Assembly: GCA_028280885.1 (NCBI GenBank)
Contig: JANQKY010000106.1
Location: 1-64,000 of the forward strand
Length of the DNA stretch: 64,000 bases
Origin: Tepidamorphus sp.
GTDB taxonomy: Bacteria > Pseudomonadota > Alphaproteobacteria > Rhizobiales > Tepidamorphaceae
Reading direction: 5' to 3'
The position numbers were made by a program, and so were the translations under genes. The notes beneath the pieces were generated by a model. That model saw only the letters and a program-made list of their open reading frames with translations. It ran no database searches and was not told the DNA's origin. Below, piece after piece: positions 42,822 through 52,331 of this stretch. Position 1 is the first letter of the stretch, and every line of letters begins with the position of its first letter.

Positions 42822-43804
42822 AACGCTCTTTCCTCGTAGGGATACTGATTCTGGTCGCGTTGGGGCTGTTCGCCGTCTATCTGTCGATCTTCACGGTCTA
42901 TCAGACCCAGAACGCACTCGTGCTCCGGTTCGGCCAGGCGAAGCGGGTGATCATCAACGATCCGGGCCTGCACTGGAAGCTGCCGATCGACAGCGTCATC
43001 TTCGTCGACAACCGGATCCTCGACCTCAACTCGCCGGCCCAGGAGGTCATCGCGTCCGACCAGAAGCGTCTCGTCGTCGATGCGTTCGCCCGCTTCCGGA
43101 TCACCGATCCGCTCGAGTTCTACCTGGCGACCACGGGGTCGGTTCGCGATGCCAGTTCGCGGTTGTCGTCGTTCCTGAACTCGGCCGTTCGCCGCGTTTT
43201 GGGTGACGCGAGCTTCTTCGCCGTCGTGCGCGACGACCGGCCGCAGCTGATGAAGCAGATCACCCAGCAGGTGAACCGGGAAGCGCAGAGCCTCGGCATC
43301 ACCGTGGTCGACGTGCGCATCCGCCGGGCCGATCTGCCGCAGGCGAACTCGGAAGCGGTGTTCCGGCGCATGCAGACGGAACGCGAGCAGGAAGCCGCCC
43401 AGATCCGCGCCGAGGGCGCGGAGGAAGCGCGCCGCATCCGCTCGCGCGCCGATCGCGACGCGACCGTCATCGTCGCCGAGGCCAATCGCGACGCCGAGCA
43501 GGTCCGCGGTGAGGGCGACGCGCAGCGCAGTGCGATCTTCGCGGAGGCCTATAACAAGGATCCCGATTTCTTCGCCTTCTACCGCTCCATGCAGGCCTAT
43601 GACCACGCGCTCGCCCAGCAGGACACGCGCTTCCTGTTGTCGCCGAATTCGGACTTCTTCCGCTATTTCGGCTCACCGCTCGGCAACATGCCGCAGCGCG
43701 GCGCGGGTGGCGTCTCGCCGCAGGTGGGCCCAGGGGCCAACACGGCCAATACGGCCAACACGGCCGATACGGCTGCGAACGCGGGGTCCGCGACCGCTCA
43801 ATGA
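42818..43804 (+). CDS. hflC: FtsH protease modulator HflC
   Basis: 328 aa from GTG 42818. N-terminal membrane helix (LVGILILVALGLFAVYLSIFTV), then the SPFH domain (YQTQNALVLRFGQAKRVIINDPGLHWKLPIDSVIFVDNRILDL) and the coiled coil TEREQEAAQIRAEGAEEARRIRSRADRDATVIVAEANRDAEQVRGEGDAQ. The tail repeats ANTANTANTADTAANA, encoded by near-identical 9-bp units. Coupled to hflK and, by a 4-bp overlap, to the DUF2065 gene. Confidence 0.96.
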   Translation: MKRSFLVGILILVALGLFAVYLSIFTVYQTQNALVLRFGQAKRVIINDPGLHWKLPIDSVIFVDNRILDLNSPAQEVIASDQKRLVVDAFARFRITDPLEFYLATTGSVRDASSRLSSFLNSAVRRVLGDASFFAVVRDDRPQLMKQITQQVNREAQSLGITVVDVRIRRADLPQANSEAVFRRMQTEREQEAAQIRAEGAEEARRIRSRADRDATVIVAEANRDAEQVRGEGDAQRSAIFAEAYNKDPDFFAFYRSMQAYDHALAQQDTRFLLSPNSDFFRYFGSPLGNMPQRGAGGVSPQVGPGANTANTANTADTAANAGSATAQ

Positions 43805-43986
43805 GCGATCTCGTCGTCGCGCTCGGGCTGGTGCTGGTCATCGAAGGGGTGCTGTACGCGGCGTTTCCATCCGGCCTGAAACGGATGATGGAACAGGCGC
43901 TCGGCACCCCTGACGCGACGCTTCGGGCCGGCGGCCTTGCGGCCGCCGCGACCGGGCTGTTCATCGTCTGGCTGGTGCGCGGCTGA
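43801..43986 (+). CDS. DUF2065 family small membrane protein
   Basis: 61 aa with two membrane helices (LVVALGLVLVIEGVLYAAFP and LAAAATGLFIVWLVRG). DUF2065 (E. coli YjeT type) proteins are often encoded after hflKC; role unknown. Overlaps the end of hflC by ATGA. Confidence 0.88.
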   Translation: MSDLVVALGLVLVIEGVLYAAFPSGLKRMMEQALGTPDATLRAGGLAAAATGLFIVWLVRG

Positions 43987-44146
43987 TATCTCCTTAGAGA
44001 CTGCGTCACACGTTTGCGTGACCGGTGGCCGAGCCGGACCGTGTTGATGTACCGTGATCGGCCGAAACACGATACGATCCGATTGCCGGGCCGCTTGCGA
44101 ATAAGCTCCAAGGCGGTTCCGCCCCACAGATACCGGAGGACTTCAG

Positions 44147-45655
44147 ATGGATCTCGAGCATCGTTCGGTCCGCGCGTTGCGGACACGGTGTGCACGACTG
44201 GGCGCGGTGGCGCTTGCCGCGGCCGTCCTGATGGCGCCGCTCGAGCGCCCGGCGGCGGCCCACGACCAGAGCGCGCCGGAGAGCTTCGCCGAACTGTCAG
44301 AATCGCTGATCGATGCGGTCGTCAACATCTCCACCTCGCAGCGCGTCACCGGATCGCGCAGCATCCCGATGCCGCAGGTGCCGGACGGCTCGCCGTTCGA
44401 GGAGTTCTTCGAGGAATTCTTCGATCGCGACGGCGGCGAGGAAGAGCCCGAACGCCGCGGCCCGCGTCGGGTCAGCTCGCTCGGTTCAGGCTTCGTCATC
44501 GATGAGGCCGGCATCATCGTCACCAACAATCACGTGATCGCCGAGGCCGACGAGATCGTCGCCAATTTCAACGACGGAACCAAGCTGCCGGCCGAAATCA
44601 TCGGCCGCGACGAGAAGACCGACGTCGCGGTGCTGCGCGTCAAGCCGGAGGCGCCGCTGAAGGCGTTGAGCTTCGGCGATTCGGATTCGCTGCGCGTCGG
44701 CGACTGGGTGCTGGCGATCGGCAATCCGTTCGGCCTGGGCGGCACGGTCACGGCGGGGATCGTCTCGGCCCGCAACCGCGACATCAATGCCGGCCCCTAT
44801 GATTCCTTCATCCAGACCGACGCCTCGATCAACCGGGGCAATTCCGGCGGGCCGCTGTTCAACATGGATGGCGAGGTCGTCGGTATCAACACGGCGATCA
44901 TCTCGCCGTCGGGCGGCTCGATCGGCATCGGCTTTGCCGTGCCGGCCAATATCGCCGTCAACGTCATCGACCAGCTCATCGAGTTCGGCGAGACCCGGCG
45001 CGGCTGGCTCGGCGTGCGCATCCAGTCGGTCACCGACGACATCGCCGAGAGCCTGGGCATGGACGAGGCGCGCGGCGCGCTGGTTGCCGGCGTCAGCGAC
45101 GATGGCCCGGCCAATGAGGCGGGCATCAAGACCGGCGACGTGATCCTGGAATTCGACGGCAAGCCGGTGCCGGAGATGCGCGATCTGCCGCGCATCGTCG
45201 CGAACACCAAGATCGGCAAGGAAGTCGACGTCATCGTGTTGCGCAAGGGCGAGGAGCAGACCCTCGGGGTGACCATCGGCCGCCTCGACGAGGGCGAGCA
45301 GGTCGCCTCGCTGTCGCCCGGCGAGGAGGCGGAGCCCGAGGAGCCCGACACGACGACGGTGAGCGCGCTCGGCCTCGATCTCGCCGACATGACCGACGAG
45401 TTGCGCGCCCGCTACGAGATCGACGAGAGCGTCGATGGCGCGATCGTCACCGAGGTCGACGATGCGGGCCCGGCCGCCGAGCGGCAGATCCGCGCCGGCG
45501 ACGTGATCGTCGAGGTGGCGCAGGAGAAGGTTGCGACCGCCGAGGACGTCAAGACGGAGCTTGAGGATCTTGAGAGCAAGGGCCGCAAGTCGGCGCTGCT
45601 GCTGGTCGCCAATCCGGCCGGCGAATTGCGCTTCGTCGTGGTGCCGTTCGAGTGA
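44147..45655 (+). CDS. Do-like (DegP/HtrA) periplasmic serine protease
   Basis: 502 aa from ATG 44147, after GGAGGACTTCAG. A signal peptide (residues 1-38, ending PAAAHD) leads to a trypsin-like domain with His129 (VTNNHVIAEADEI), Asp159 (KTDVAVLRV) and Ser233 (SINRGNSGGPLFN). Two PDZ domains follow: RGWLGVRIQSVTDDIAESLGM...VILEFDGKPVPEM, and about residues 410-500 (GAIVTEVDDAGPAAERQIRAGDVIVEV). It degrades or holds misfolded envelope proteins. Its place after hflKC is usual in rhizobia. A good terminator follows. Confidence 0.95.
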   Translation: MDLEHRSVRALRTRCARLGAVALAAAVLMAPLERPAAAHDQSAPESFAELSESLIDAVVNISTSQRVTGSRSIPMPQVPDGSPFEEFFEEFFDRDGGEEEPERRGPRRVSSLGSGFVIDEAGIIVTNNHVIAEADEIVANFNDGTKLPAEIIGRDEKTDVAVLRVKPEAPLKALSFGDSDSLRVGDWVLAIGNPFGLGGTVTAGIVSARNRDINAGPYDSFIQTDASINRGNSGGPLFNMDGEVVGINTAIISPSGGSIGIGFAVPANIAVNVIDQLIEFGETRRGWLGVRIQSVTDDIAESLGMDEARGALVAGVSDDGPANEAGIKTGDVILEFDGKPVPEMRDLPRIVANTKIGKEVDVIVLRKGEEQTLGVTIGRLDEGEQVASLSPGEEAEPEEPDTTTVSALGLDLADMTDELRARYEIDESVDGAIVTEVDDAGPAAERQIRAGDVIVEVAQEKVATAEDVKTELEDLESKGRKSALLLVANPAGELRFVVVPFE

Positions 45656-45679
45656 CGGGTTATCCTTGACTGAAATGCG

Positions 45680-45711
45680 AACGGCGGGCCCTGGAGCCCG
45701 CCGTTTTCTTT
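45680..45711 (+). terminator. Rho-independent terminator after the Do protease gene
   Basis: AACGGCGGGC (45680-45689), loop CCTGGA, GCCCGCCGTT (45696-45705), then TTCTTT. It lies between the convergent protease and serB genes; the T-rich end favours the plus strand. Confidence 0.85.
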
Positions 45712-46597
45712 AGCGAACGAAATCCTCTGCGGCGTAGCCCTGAATGAACAGCAGCGCCGTCAGGTCGCCGTGATCGATGCGGATGTCGGCGGCTTCGGCC
45801 ACCGCCGGCTTGGCGTGATAGGCGATCCCGAGCCCGGCCGCGTCCAGCATCGCCAGGTCGTTGGCGCCGTCGCCGACGGCGATCGCGTCCGCAGGCGTCG
45901 TTCCCAGCGACTGCGTGATCTCGGCCAGCGCCGTACGCTTGGCGTCGCGCCCGAGGATCGGTTCGCGTACGGTTCCCGCCACCTTGTCCCCGTCCATGTC
46001 GAGGATGTTGGCGCGGTTTTCGTCGAAACCGACGCGGCGGGCGATGTCGGCGGTGAACAGGGTGAAGCCGCCGGAGACGAGGGCGGCGCGGCCGCCATTG
46101 GCGCGCATGGTCTGAACGAGCGTCCGGGCGCCCGGATTGACGGTGATCCGCTCGGCGATGAGGCTGTCGATCGTCTCCGTGGTGATCCCCTTCAAAAGCG
46201 CGACCCGCTCGCGCAGGGCCGGCTCGAAGGCGATCTCGCCGCGCATCGCCCGTTCGGTGATGGCCGCGACATGGTCCTTGAGGCCGACCATGTCGGCCAG
46301 TTCGTCGATGCATTCCTGGCCGATGATGGTCGAATCCATGTCGGCGATCAGCAGCCGCTTGCGCCGGGTGTCTGCGCCGACGAGGGCGATATCGACGGGC
46401 TGGCCGTGCAGATGCGTCCGCAACCCCTGCAAAAGCGATTGGGGGTCGGCGAGGGGACCCGGCAATGCTATGTCGCAGGCGACTTGATCCTGGAGCCAGC
46501 GCGGTTCGCCGCCGCCGGCGGCCGACCGTATGGTTTCGGCAAGCGCTGCCGTGACGGCCGGCCTGGCCGGATCGCTGACTAAGACGACATGGTGCAT
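45710..46597 (-). CDS. serB: Phosphoserine phosphatase
   Basis: 295 aa. HAD-family motifs: LLIADMDSTIIGQECIDELADMVG (D-x-D-S/T), ALVSGGFTLFT (motif II Ser) and AIAVGDGANDLAMLDAAGLGIAYHAKPAV (motif IV). The N-terminal 80 residues are an ACT-like region. It makes serine from phosphoserine. ATG 46597 shares bases with the divergent miaA start at 46596 (CATG), leaving no intergenic DNA. No other start with a better site was seen. Confidence 0.94.
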   Translation of the reverse strand: MHHVVLVSDPARPAVTAALAETIRSAAGGGEPRWLQDQVACDIALPGPLADPQSLLQGLRTHLHGQPVDIALVGADTRRKRLLIADMDSTIIGQECIDELADMVGLKDHVAAITERAMRGEIAFEPALRERVALLKGITTETIDSLIAERITVNPGARTLVQTMRANGGRAALVSGGFTLFTADIARRVGFDENRANILDMDGDKVAGTVREPILGRDAKRTALAEITQSLGTTPADAIAVGDGANDLAMLDAAGLGIAYHAKPAVAEAADIRIDHGDLTALLFIQGYAAEDFVR

Positions 46598-47516
46598 GAA
46601 CACGTCCGATCTGATTGAGAGCCTGGTAGCGGAGCGCCGGGATGCAGACCGCCCGATCCTGATCGCCGGGCCGACCGCGAGCGGCAAGTCGGCGCTGGCG
46701 CTTGCGCTTGCCGAGCGCCTCGACGGCATCGTCATAAACGCCGATTCGATGCAGGTCTATGACGCGTTGCGCATTCTCACAGCCCGCCCGAGCCTTGAGG
46801 AGGAGGCGCGGGCGCCGCATCGGCTCTACGGGCATGTGCCGATCACCGGGCCGTATTCCGTCGGGCGCTGGCTCGACGATATCGCCGGCGTGCTGCGGCA
46901 GGAGACACAGCGGGCGATCATCGTCGGCGGCACCGGGCTCTACTTCAAGGCGCTGACGCAGGGGATCGCGACGATACCCGACATTCCGGCGGACGTGCGC
47001 GCGGCGGTCAGGGCGCGGCTGGAGGCGGACGGTTCCGCTGCGCTGCACGCGGAATTGCGGGCGATCGATCCGCGCGCCGCCGACCGGATCCCGACAAGCG
47101 ATCCGCAGCGCCTCGTCCGGGCCCTCGAGGTCCATGCTGCGACCGGGCGGACACTGTCGGACTGGCAGGCCGATCCGGCCGCGCCGCCCTTGATCGATCC
47201 GCAATTCGCCCGCCGCATCGTGCTGTGGCCGGACCGGGACTGGCTCAGGGGCCGCATCGACCGGCGTTTCGAGGCGATGCTGGCCGATGGCGTGCTCGAC
47301 GAGGTGCGCGCGGTCAGGGCGCTCGATCTGGATCCCGGCCTGCCGAGTTTCAGGGCGCATGGCCTGCGGGCGCTGATCGCGCATCTGAACGGCGAATGGA
47401 CGCTGGAAGAGGCCGGCGAGCGGGTCCGCATCGAAACGCGGCAATATGCCAAGCGGCAGTTCACCTGGTTCCGCAACCAGATGGCGGACTGGCGACGAGT
47501 GGATCCGTCTGCGTAA
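46596..47516 (+). CDS. miaA: tRNA dimethylallyltransferase
   Basis: 306 aa. P-loop RPILIAGPTASGKSALALALAERLDGIVINADSMQVYDALRILTARP is the MiaA signature, with HRLYGHVPITGPYSVGRWLDDI and RAIIVGGTGLYFKAL after it. It puts a prenyl group on A37 of tRNAs that read UNN codons. The ATG overlaps the serB start on the other strand. A longer frame to 46530 would lie inside serB and lacks a site. Confidence 0.95.
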   Translation: MNTSDLIESLVAERRDADRPILIAGPTASGKSALALALAERLDGIVINADSMQVYDALRILTARPSLEEEARAPHRLYGHVPITGPYSVGRWLDDIAGVLRQETQRAIIVGGTGLYFKALTQGIATIPDIPADVRAAVRARLEADGSAALHAELRAIDPRAADRIPTSDPQRLVRALEVHAATGRTLSDWQADPAAPPLIDPQFARRIVLWPDRDWLRGRIDRRFEAMLADGVLDEVRAVRALDLDPGLPSFRAHGLRALIAHLNGEWTLEEAGERVRIETRQYAKRQFTWFRNQMADWRRVDPSA

Positions 47517-47768
47517 GTCGTTTTCATGTCAATGAAACCGGTTCGCAGCCGCTTGCCGGCTTCAAGACGATGTTCTATTTGCAGAAATTCGTATTTGTTG
47601 TATTATAATAAATTGATTTTTCCGTGTTCTATTTGATATCCGCGCGGTGTATTGACAGGCCGCCTGTTCGATACGCTTCGTAATTTCGCCATTCTTTCTG
47701 CCGATTATGCTGGCGCGAATGACTGGTGCCGGTAGGCCAATCTCTGTTTCGAGGGGAGAGCTCCTGCG

Positions 47769-48059
47769 ATGTCGAGAAACAACCTGATCATCGTCGTTGT
47801 CGTCATCATCATCGCCATTGCGGTCGCCTGGCAATACGGGTTCCGGCAGCCGCCCGGCGAGGCCGAAAACGCGGGCGGGTCGACGCCGTCCGCAACGACG
47901 GAACAGTCCGGCTCCGCGGCGCAGACCGATACCGCGACCCAGTCGGATACCGCCACGCAGTCGGACAGCGGTACGCAGACCGACACCGCGACCCAATCGG
48001 ACAGTGGTACCCAATCCGACACCACGACCGATACGACGACCGAAACGGACAACAACTGA
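47769..48059 (+). CDS. Small membrane-anchored Thr/Ser/Gln/Asp repeat protein
   Basis: 96 aa. A membrane helix (NNLIIVVVVIIIAIAVAWQYGF) is followed by a linker and a tail of imperfect units TATQSD, SGTQTD, TATQSD, SGTQSD, ending TTTDTTTETDNN. The tail is acidic, unstructured and without Lys or Arg. GGGGAGAGC lies upstream of the ATG. The 250-bp gap before it is AT-rich (around 47590-47640) and may hold its promoter. Function unknown. Confidence 0.75.
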   Translation: MSRNNLIIVVVVIIIAIAVAWQYGFRQPPGEAENAGGSTPSATTEQSGSAAQTDTATQSDTATQSDSGTQTDTATQSDSGTQSDTTTDTTTETDNN

Positions 48060-48098
48060 TTTGCCAAGGTCGCCCGGCCCGGCAGGATCCGGGCTCGG

Positions 48099-49223
48099 CT
48101 ACTTGACGATCGTTATCCGTTCGGCCGCCCGGGTGATTGCCGTATAGAGCCAGCGCTCGCGGGTGTCCTTGAAGGCGAAGCTTTCGTCGAACAGCAGGAC
48201 GTTGTCCCATTGCGAGCCCTGCGCCTTGTGCACGGTCAGCGCGTAGCCATAGTCGAACTCGTCCGAATTGCGGCGCAGCGACCAGGGGATTTCCTCGGTT
48301 CCCGGCTCGAACATCGCCTTCAGCACGCGGATCTTGGCGATGTCGCCGAGCGGGCCGGCATCCTCCGCCTTGACCATCATCGACAGCGCCTTGGCCTTGC
48401 CGGTGCCGACCGACATGGCGCGCCAGAGGCTGCCGTTCAGCAGGCCCTTCTCGGAATTGTTGCGCAGGCAGACGAGCTTGTCGCCGGCCGCCGGCAGATG
48501 GCCCTCGAAGCCCTTCAGTTCGCGGATGCGCTGGTTATAGCGCCGCCGGGTGCGGTTGATGCCCAGCAGCACCTGATCGGCGGCCAGCACCTGGTCTGAA
48601 TCGATGTCGCCGCGGCCGATCACCCGGCTGTCGCCGTAGCGGCCATGTTCGAGGGTGCCGCCCTCGCGGACGATCTGCGCAAGCTCGATGATCGGATTGT
48701 CGCGGGCCTGGCGATGCACCTCGGTGAGCATCGCGTCGGGTTCCTGCTCGGTGAAGAAGCCGCCGCCGGAGATCGGCGGAAGCTGGCCCGGATCACCGAG
48801 CACCAGCACCGGCGCCCCGAAGCTCAACAGATCGCGACCGAGCTCCTCGTCGACCATCGAGCATTCGTCGACGATGACGAGCTTGGCGTTGGACACGGGG
48901 CTGGTGCGGTTGAGCGAGAAGGTCGGGTTGACCGTGGTCTTGCCGCTTTCCTCGTCCTCGACCGTTTCCTCGCCGCGCGGACGGTAGATCAGCGAATGGA
49001 TGGTGCGGGCGCCCTTGCAGCCGCGATTGCGCATCACCTGGGCGGCCTTGCCGGTGAAGGCGGCGAACAGCACATCGCCGTCGATCTCCTCGGCGATGCG
49101 CTGGGCGAGCATGGTCTTGCCGGTTCCGGCAAAGCCGAACAGACGGAAGACCTGCGGGAACGGCTGCTTCAGCCAGTCCGAGACGGCCTTCAGCGCCGCA
49201 TCCTGTTCGGGCGAGAGTTTCAC
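48099..49223 (-). CDS. RecD/Dda-like ATP-dependent DNA helicase
   Basis: 374 aa superfamily 1B helicase. Walker A is LFGFAGTGKTMLAQRIAEEI, motif Ia lies in FTGKAAQVMRNRGCKGARTIHSLIY, Walker B is LVIVDECSMVDEELGRDLLSFG, motif III is LVLGDPGQLPPISG, and the end YALTVHKAQGSQWDNVLLFDES...RWLYTAITRAAERITIV has motifs V and VI (UvrD_C_2). It resembles phage T4 Dda and short RecD2-like enzymes common in alphaproteobacteria. Probably 5'-3' unwinding in repair or replication. Stands alone. Confidence 0.9.
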   Translation of the reverse strand: MKLSPEQDAALKAVSDWLKQPFPQVFRLFGFAGTGKTMLAQRIAEEIDGDVLFAAFTGKAAQVMRNRGCKGARTIHSLIYRPRGEETVEDEESGKTTVNPTFSLNRTSPVSNAKLVIVDECSMVDEELGRDLLSFGAPVLVLGDPGQLPPISGGGFFTEQEPDAMLTEVHRQARDNPIIELAQIVREGGTLEHGRYGDSRVIGRGDIDSDQVLAADQVLLGINRTRRRYNQRIRELKGFEGHLPAAGDKLVCLRNNSEKGLLNGSLWRAMSVGTGKAKALSMMVKAEDAGPLGDIAKIRVLKAMFEPGTEEIPWSLRRNSDEFDYGYALTVHKAQGSQWDNVLLFDESFAFKDTRERWLYTAITRAAERITIVK

Positions 49224-49366
49224 GAAAAGCGCATCCAGGGCTCGGGAATCACCTCAAGGTCTTAAGTGTACACCGGTGCGATGGTTTAATCCTCACCACG
49301 ACTTAGCGCGAAAGAGCCGCGACCATTACTGCGATTTGACAAGGCAGGGCGTTTTTCCCGGTATTG

Positions 49367-50857
49367 TCAGTCGTCGCGAAGCTCGGCGTGGAGTTTCTCC
49401 AGATCGGCGCCACGGGTATCGATGCGGTAAAGCCAGGTGATCAGGGCGCCGAGCAGCGCGCAGACCACCAGGATGGACAGGGTCGGTGTCCGGCCGAGGT
49501 CGCTTAGCAGAACGGGAAACAGGAACGCCGTCGCGACCGCGCCGATCTTGCCGACCGAGGCTGCGAATCCGGCGCCGCGGCCGCGCAGGTGGATGGGAAA
49601 CACTTCGCCGGCCAGAAGATAGGTCTGCGCATTCGGGCCGACATTGGTCATGAAATTGAACAGCACGAAGCCGATCGCGATCAGGACAAGTTCCGTGTTG
49701 CCGGAGAAACAGGCCGACGAGGCGGCGATCGCCAGGCCCGCCGCGCAGCCGAGAAATCCCCAGACCTGCAATTTGATCCGTCCAACCCGATCGGCGAGAA
49801 GAATGGCGCAGATGATCCCGATGATCAGAATGAAGTCGAGCAGGGCCGCCCCTTTCGTCGCCAGGATGTCGTTGTGCACGAGTTCGGCAACGTTGCGCGC
49901 GTCCTCAGGGGCCTTGCCGATTGCGGAGGCAATGATGGTTGGGGTGAAAATGCCAATGCCATAGGTCGCCAGGTCCTGGAGCAGCCAGGGAACGGAGGCA
50001 AGGATGGTGGCGCGTCTAACCCTCGCGTTGAACAGGCCGCGATATCCCTTTTCGTGATGATGCGGGCTTGGACCGCCTTCGAACTGCCGCAGCGCGAACG
50101 TCGTCGGGTAGGGCGGATCGCGACTGAGCAGCCTGCGGATGGCCTGCTGCGCCTGGTCGATCCGGTCCCTGGACATCAGCCAATGGGCGCTTTCCGGCAG
50201 GAAGAGACGGCCGATGGCGACCGCGATCGCGGGGACGGCGACCAGCCCGTACATGAGCCTCCAGGCCGTCAGGTCCGGCTGCGCGGTGAGAATGAGATGG
50301 CCGCAGATGACGCCGAACAGGGCGCCGATGGCCTGAAACCCGAAAGCCGACAGGATCAGCCGGCCACGGACGCTGGAGGGAATGCTCTCGGTGATGATGA
50401 TATGCGCGGTTGGATAGTCGGCACCCAGCGCGATCCCCATGCCGAACAGACAGATGATCAGGACCGGCAGGCTTGGCGCAAACGCGATGGCGATCAGGAA
50501 GGCGGCGAAGATCACCATCTCGACGATGAAGACCAGGCGGCGTCCGAGCGTATCGGCCAGTCCGCCGAGCGCGGAGGCGCCGATCAGGATACCGGCCAGC
50601 GGCGCCGCGCCGACGAGACCGGCCTGATAGGAGCTCAGGCTGAATTCCCAGTTGATCAGCGGCAGGGCAACGCCGGTCGAGAAAACGACGTAGCCTTCGA
50701 AAAACTTGCCGATTGCGGCAAGCCACCAGATCCGCCACTGCACGGCGGTCATCGGCGTGGTCGAAACGGGCGTGGTGTCGCTCCATTCCGGCCGTTCGTC
50801 GATATAGTCCTGGACGGTGCGAACCGGAGGCGGAGAGAGGTCGTGATTGACTGTCAT
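49367..50857 (-). CDS. MFS transporter (sugar-porter/aromatic-acid type)
   Basis: 496 aa from ATG 50857. Twelve membrane helices; ALGGLADTLGRRLVFIVEMVIFAAF is the MFS loop 2-3 signature, PESAHWLMSRDRIDQAQQAIRRLL the sugar-porter central motif, and LLADRVGRIKLQVWGFLGCAAGL its repeat. GEVFPIHLRGRGAGFAASVGKIGA also fits the family. The long central loop (about residues 225-275) includes HHHEKGYRGL. The substrate is not clear; aromatic acids, sugars, or phosphate are all transported by relatives. Confidence 0.88.
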   Translation of the reverse strand: MTVNHDLSPPPVRTVQDYIDERPEWSDTTPVSTTPMTAVQWRIWWLAAIGKFFEGYVVFSTGVALPLINWEFSLSSYQAGLVGAAPLAGILIGASALGGLADTLGRRLVFIVEMVIFAAFLIAIAFAPSLPVLIICLFGMGIALGADYPTAHIIITESIPSSVRGRLILSAFGFQAIGALFGVICGHLILTAQPDLTAWRLMYGLVAVPAIAVAIGRLFLPESAHWLMSRDRIDQAQQAIRRLLSRDPPYPTTFALRQFEGGPSPHHHEKGYRGLFNARVRRATILASVPWLLQDLATYGIGIFTPTIIASAIGKAPEDARNVAELVHNDILATKGAALLDFILIIGIICAILLADRVGRIKLQVWGFLGCAAGLAIAASSACFSGNTELVLIAIGFVLFNFMTNVGPNAQTYLLAGEVFPIHLRGRGAGFAASVGKIGAVATAFLFPVLLSDLGRTPTLSILVVCALLGALITWLYRIDTRGADLEKLHAELRDD

Positions 50858-51021
50858 CGAGCACAAGTCCGATAGACACGCTGTATCGACCGCCATGTGG
50901 CGGGCCTGAGGGATCGCGCTATAGAACTTGGCAACTGTGACAGGCGCATAACCGGCCGTTGATCGCCGGTATGCGCCATCGGACGCTGAACGCTATTGTC
51001 AGGGGGACCAGGGCGGGCAGG

Positions 51022-51537
51022 CTACATCGCGTCTGCGCCGCGCTGGATCGCGGCGACGCCGGTGCGGGCGATCTCGACGAGACCGAGCGGTTTGAGGATG
51101 GCGATGAACTGGTCGATCTTCGAGGTGCGTCCGGTGATCTCGAAGACGAAATGGTCGGTGGTGGCGTCGATCACCTGGGCGCGATAGGCATCGGCCAGCC
51201 TGAGCGCCTCGACGCGATGCTCGCCCTGGCCCGCCACCTTGATCAGCGCCAGTTCGCGTTCCAGCGGCTTGCCGCCTGCGGTCAGGTCGACGACCCGGTG
51301 CACCGGCACGAGGCGCTCCAGCTGATGGCGGATCTGCTCGATCACCATCGGCGTTCCGGCCGTCGCGATGGTGATGCGCGACAGGTGCTGCTCGTGTTCC
51401 GTCTCGGACACGGTCAGGGAATCGATATTGTAGCCGCGGCCCGAAAACAGGCCGATGACACGGGCGAGCACGCCGGGCTCGTTGTCGACGAGCACCGACA
51501 GGGTGTGGGATTCAACCTCTTGGAGGGGCTGGAGCAT
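51022..51537 (-). CDS. ilvN: Acetolactate synthase small (regulatory) subunit
   Basis: 171 aa from ATG 51537, after GAAGGAAGACGAC. ACT domain: HTLSVLVDNEPGVLARVIGLFSGRGYNIDSLTVSETEHEQHLSRITIATAG; the C-terminal domain begins about residue 80 (RELALIKVAGQGEHRVEALRLADAYRAQVID). It binds valine and sets feedback inhibition of IlvB. Unusually it is separated from ilvB by a beta-lactamase and a GST gene on the same strand. Confidence 0.95.
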   Translation of the reverse strand: MLQPLQEVESHTLSVLVDNEPGVLARVIGLFSGRGYNIDSLTVSETEHEQHLSRITIATAGTPMVIEQIRHQLERLVPVHRVVDLTAGGKPLERELALIKVAGQGEHRVEALRLADAYRAQVIDATTDHFVFEITGRTSKIDQFIAILKPLGLVEIARTGVAAIQRGADAM

Positions 51538-51572
51538 TGTCGTCTTCCTTCGGTGGTGCGCCCGCGTGGCGC

Positions 51573-52241
51573 TCATTCATCGCTTAGGGCCGGTTCGTCG
51601 ACCTCGTCGTGCTCGAGGACCCATGGCTCGGCCTCGCCGGCGGCCTTCCAGTCGGCGTAGGCATCCATGCCCTGCACGGTATCCATATAGGCGCGCACCA
51701 ACTCGTCGACGGGCATCGAATAGCTCTCGAAGCGGGCGACGATCGGCGCGAACATGGCGTCTGCGGCGGAAAACCGGCCGAACAGGAACGGCCCGTCGGC
51801 TTCGTAGCGGCGGCGGCATTCGGCCCACATCTGCTGGATCCGGGCGACCTCGCGGGTGACGTCGGCGCCGCGGTCGCGATAGGCGAAGCGCTTGCGCAGG
51901 TTCATCGGGCAGGCGGTCCTGAGCGCCGGGAAGCCGGCATGCATCTCCGCCGACACGGTGCGGGCATGGGCGCGGGCGGCCGACCGCTCGGGCCAGAGGG
52001 GGCGGTCGGGGAATTTCTCGGCGAGATATTCCAGGATCGCAAGCGATTCCCAGACCGTGACGTCGCCGTCGCGCAGGACCGGCACCTTGCCGCCGGGCGA
52101 GTGGGCGAGGATGCGCGTCTTGGTTTCGGGCTGATCGAGCGGGATCAGGATTTCCTCGAACGGGATCTCCAGATGCCGCATGGCAAGCCACGGCCTGAGC
52201 GACCAGGACGAGTAGTTCTTGTTTCCGATGACAAGTTGCAT
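51573..52241 (-). CDS. Glutathione S-transferase family protein
   Basis: 222 aa. MQLVIGNKNYSSWSLRPWLAMRHLEIPFEEILIPLDQPETKTRILAHSPGGKVPVLRDGDVTVWESLAILEYLAEKFPD shows a thioredoxin-fold N-terminal domain with Ser12/Ser13 near the catalytic place and the E-S glutathione site (VWESLAI). The C-terminal helical domain includes GRFSAADAMFAPIVARFESY. Substrate unknown. It lies between blaOXA-like and ilvN genes, 35 bp before the latter. Confidence 0.9.
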   Translation of the reverse strand: MQLVIGNKNYSSWSLRPWLAMRHLEIPFEEILIPLDQPETKTRILAHSPGGKVPVLRDGDVTVWESLAILEYLAEKFPDRPLWPERSAARAHARTVSAEMHAGFPALRTACPMNLRKRFAYRDRGADVTREVARIQQMWAECRRRYEADGPFLFGRFSAADAMFAPIVARFESYSMPVDELVRAYMDTVQGMDAYADWKAAGEAEPWVLEHDEVDEPALSDE

Positions 52242-52331
52242 GATCGCCTCGATCCGTTCAGCTTCGAAACGGGCCGCCGGGACGCGACGGCTCACAGGGT
52301 GCGTCGGTGGCCTGCTGTGTCACTGGCTGTG

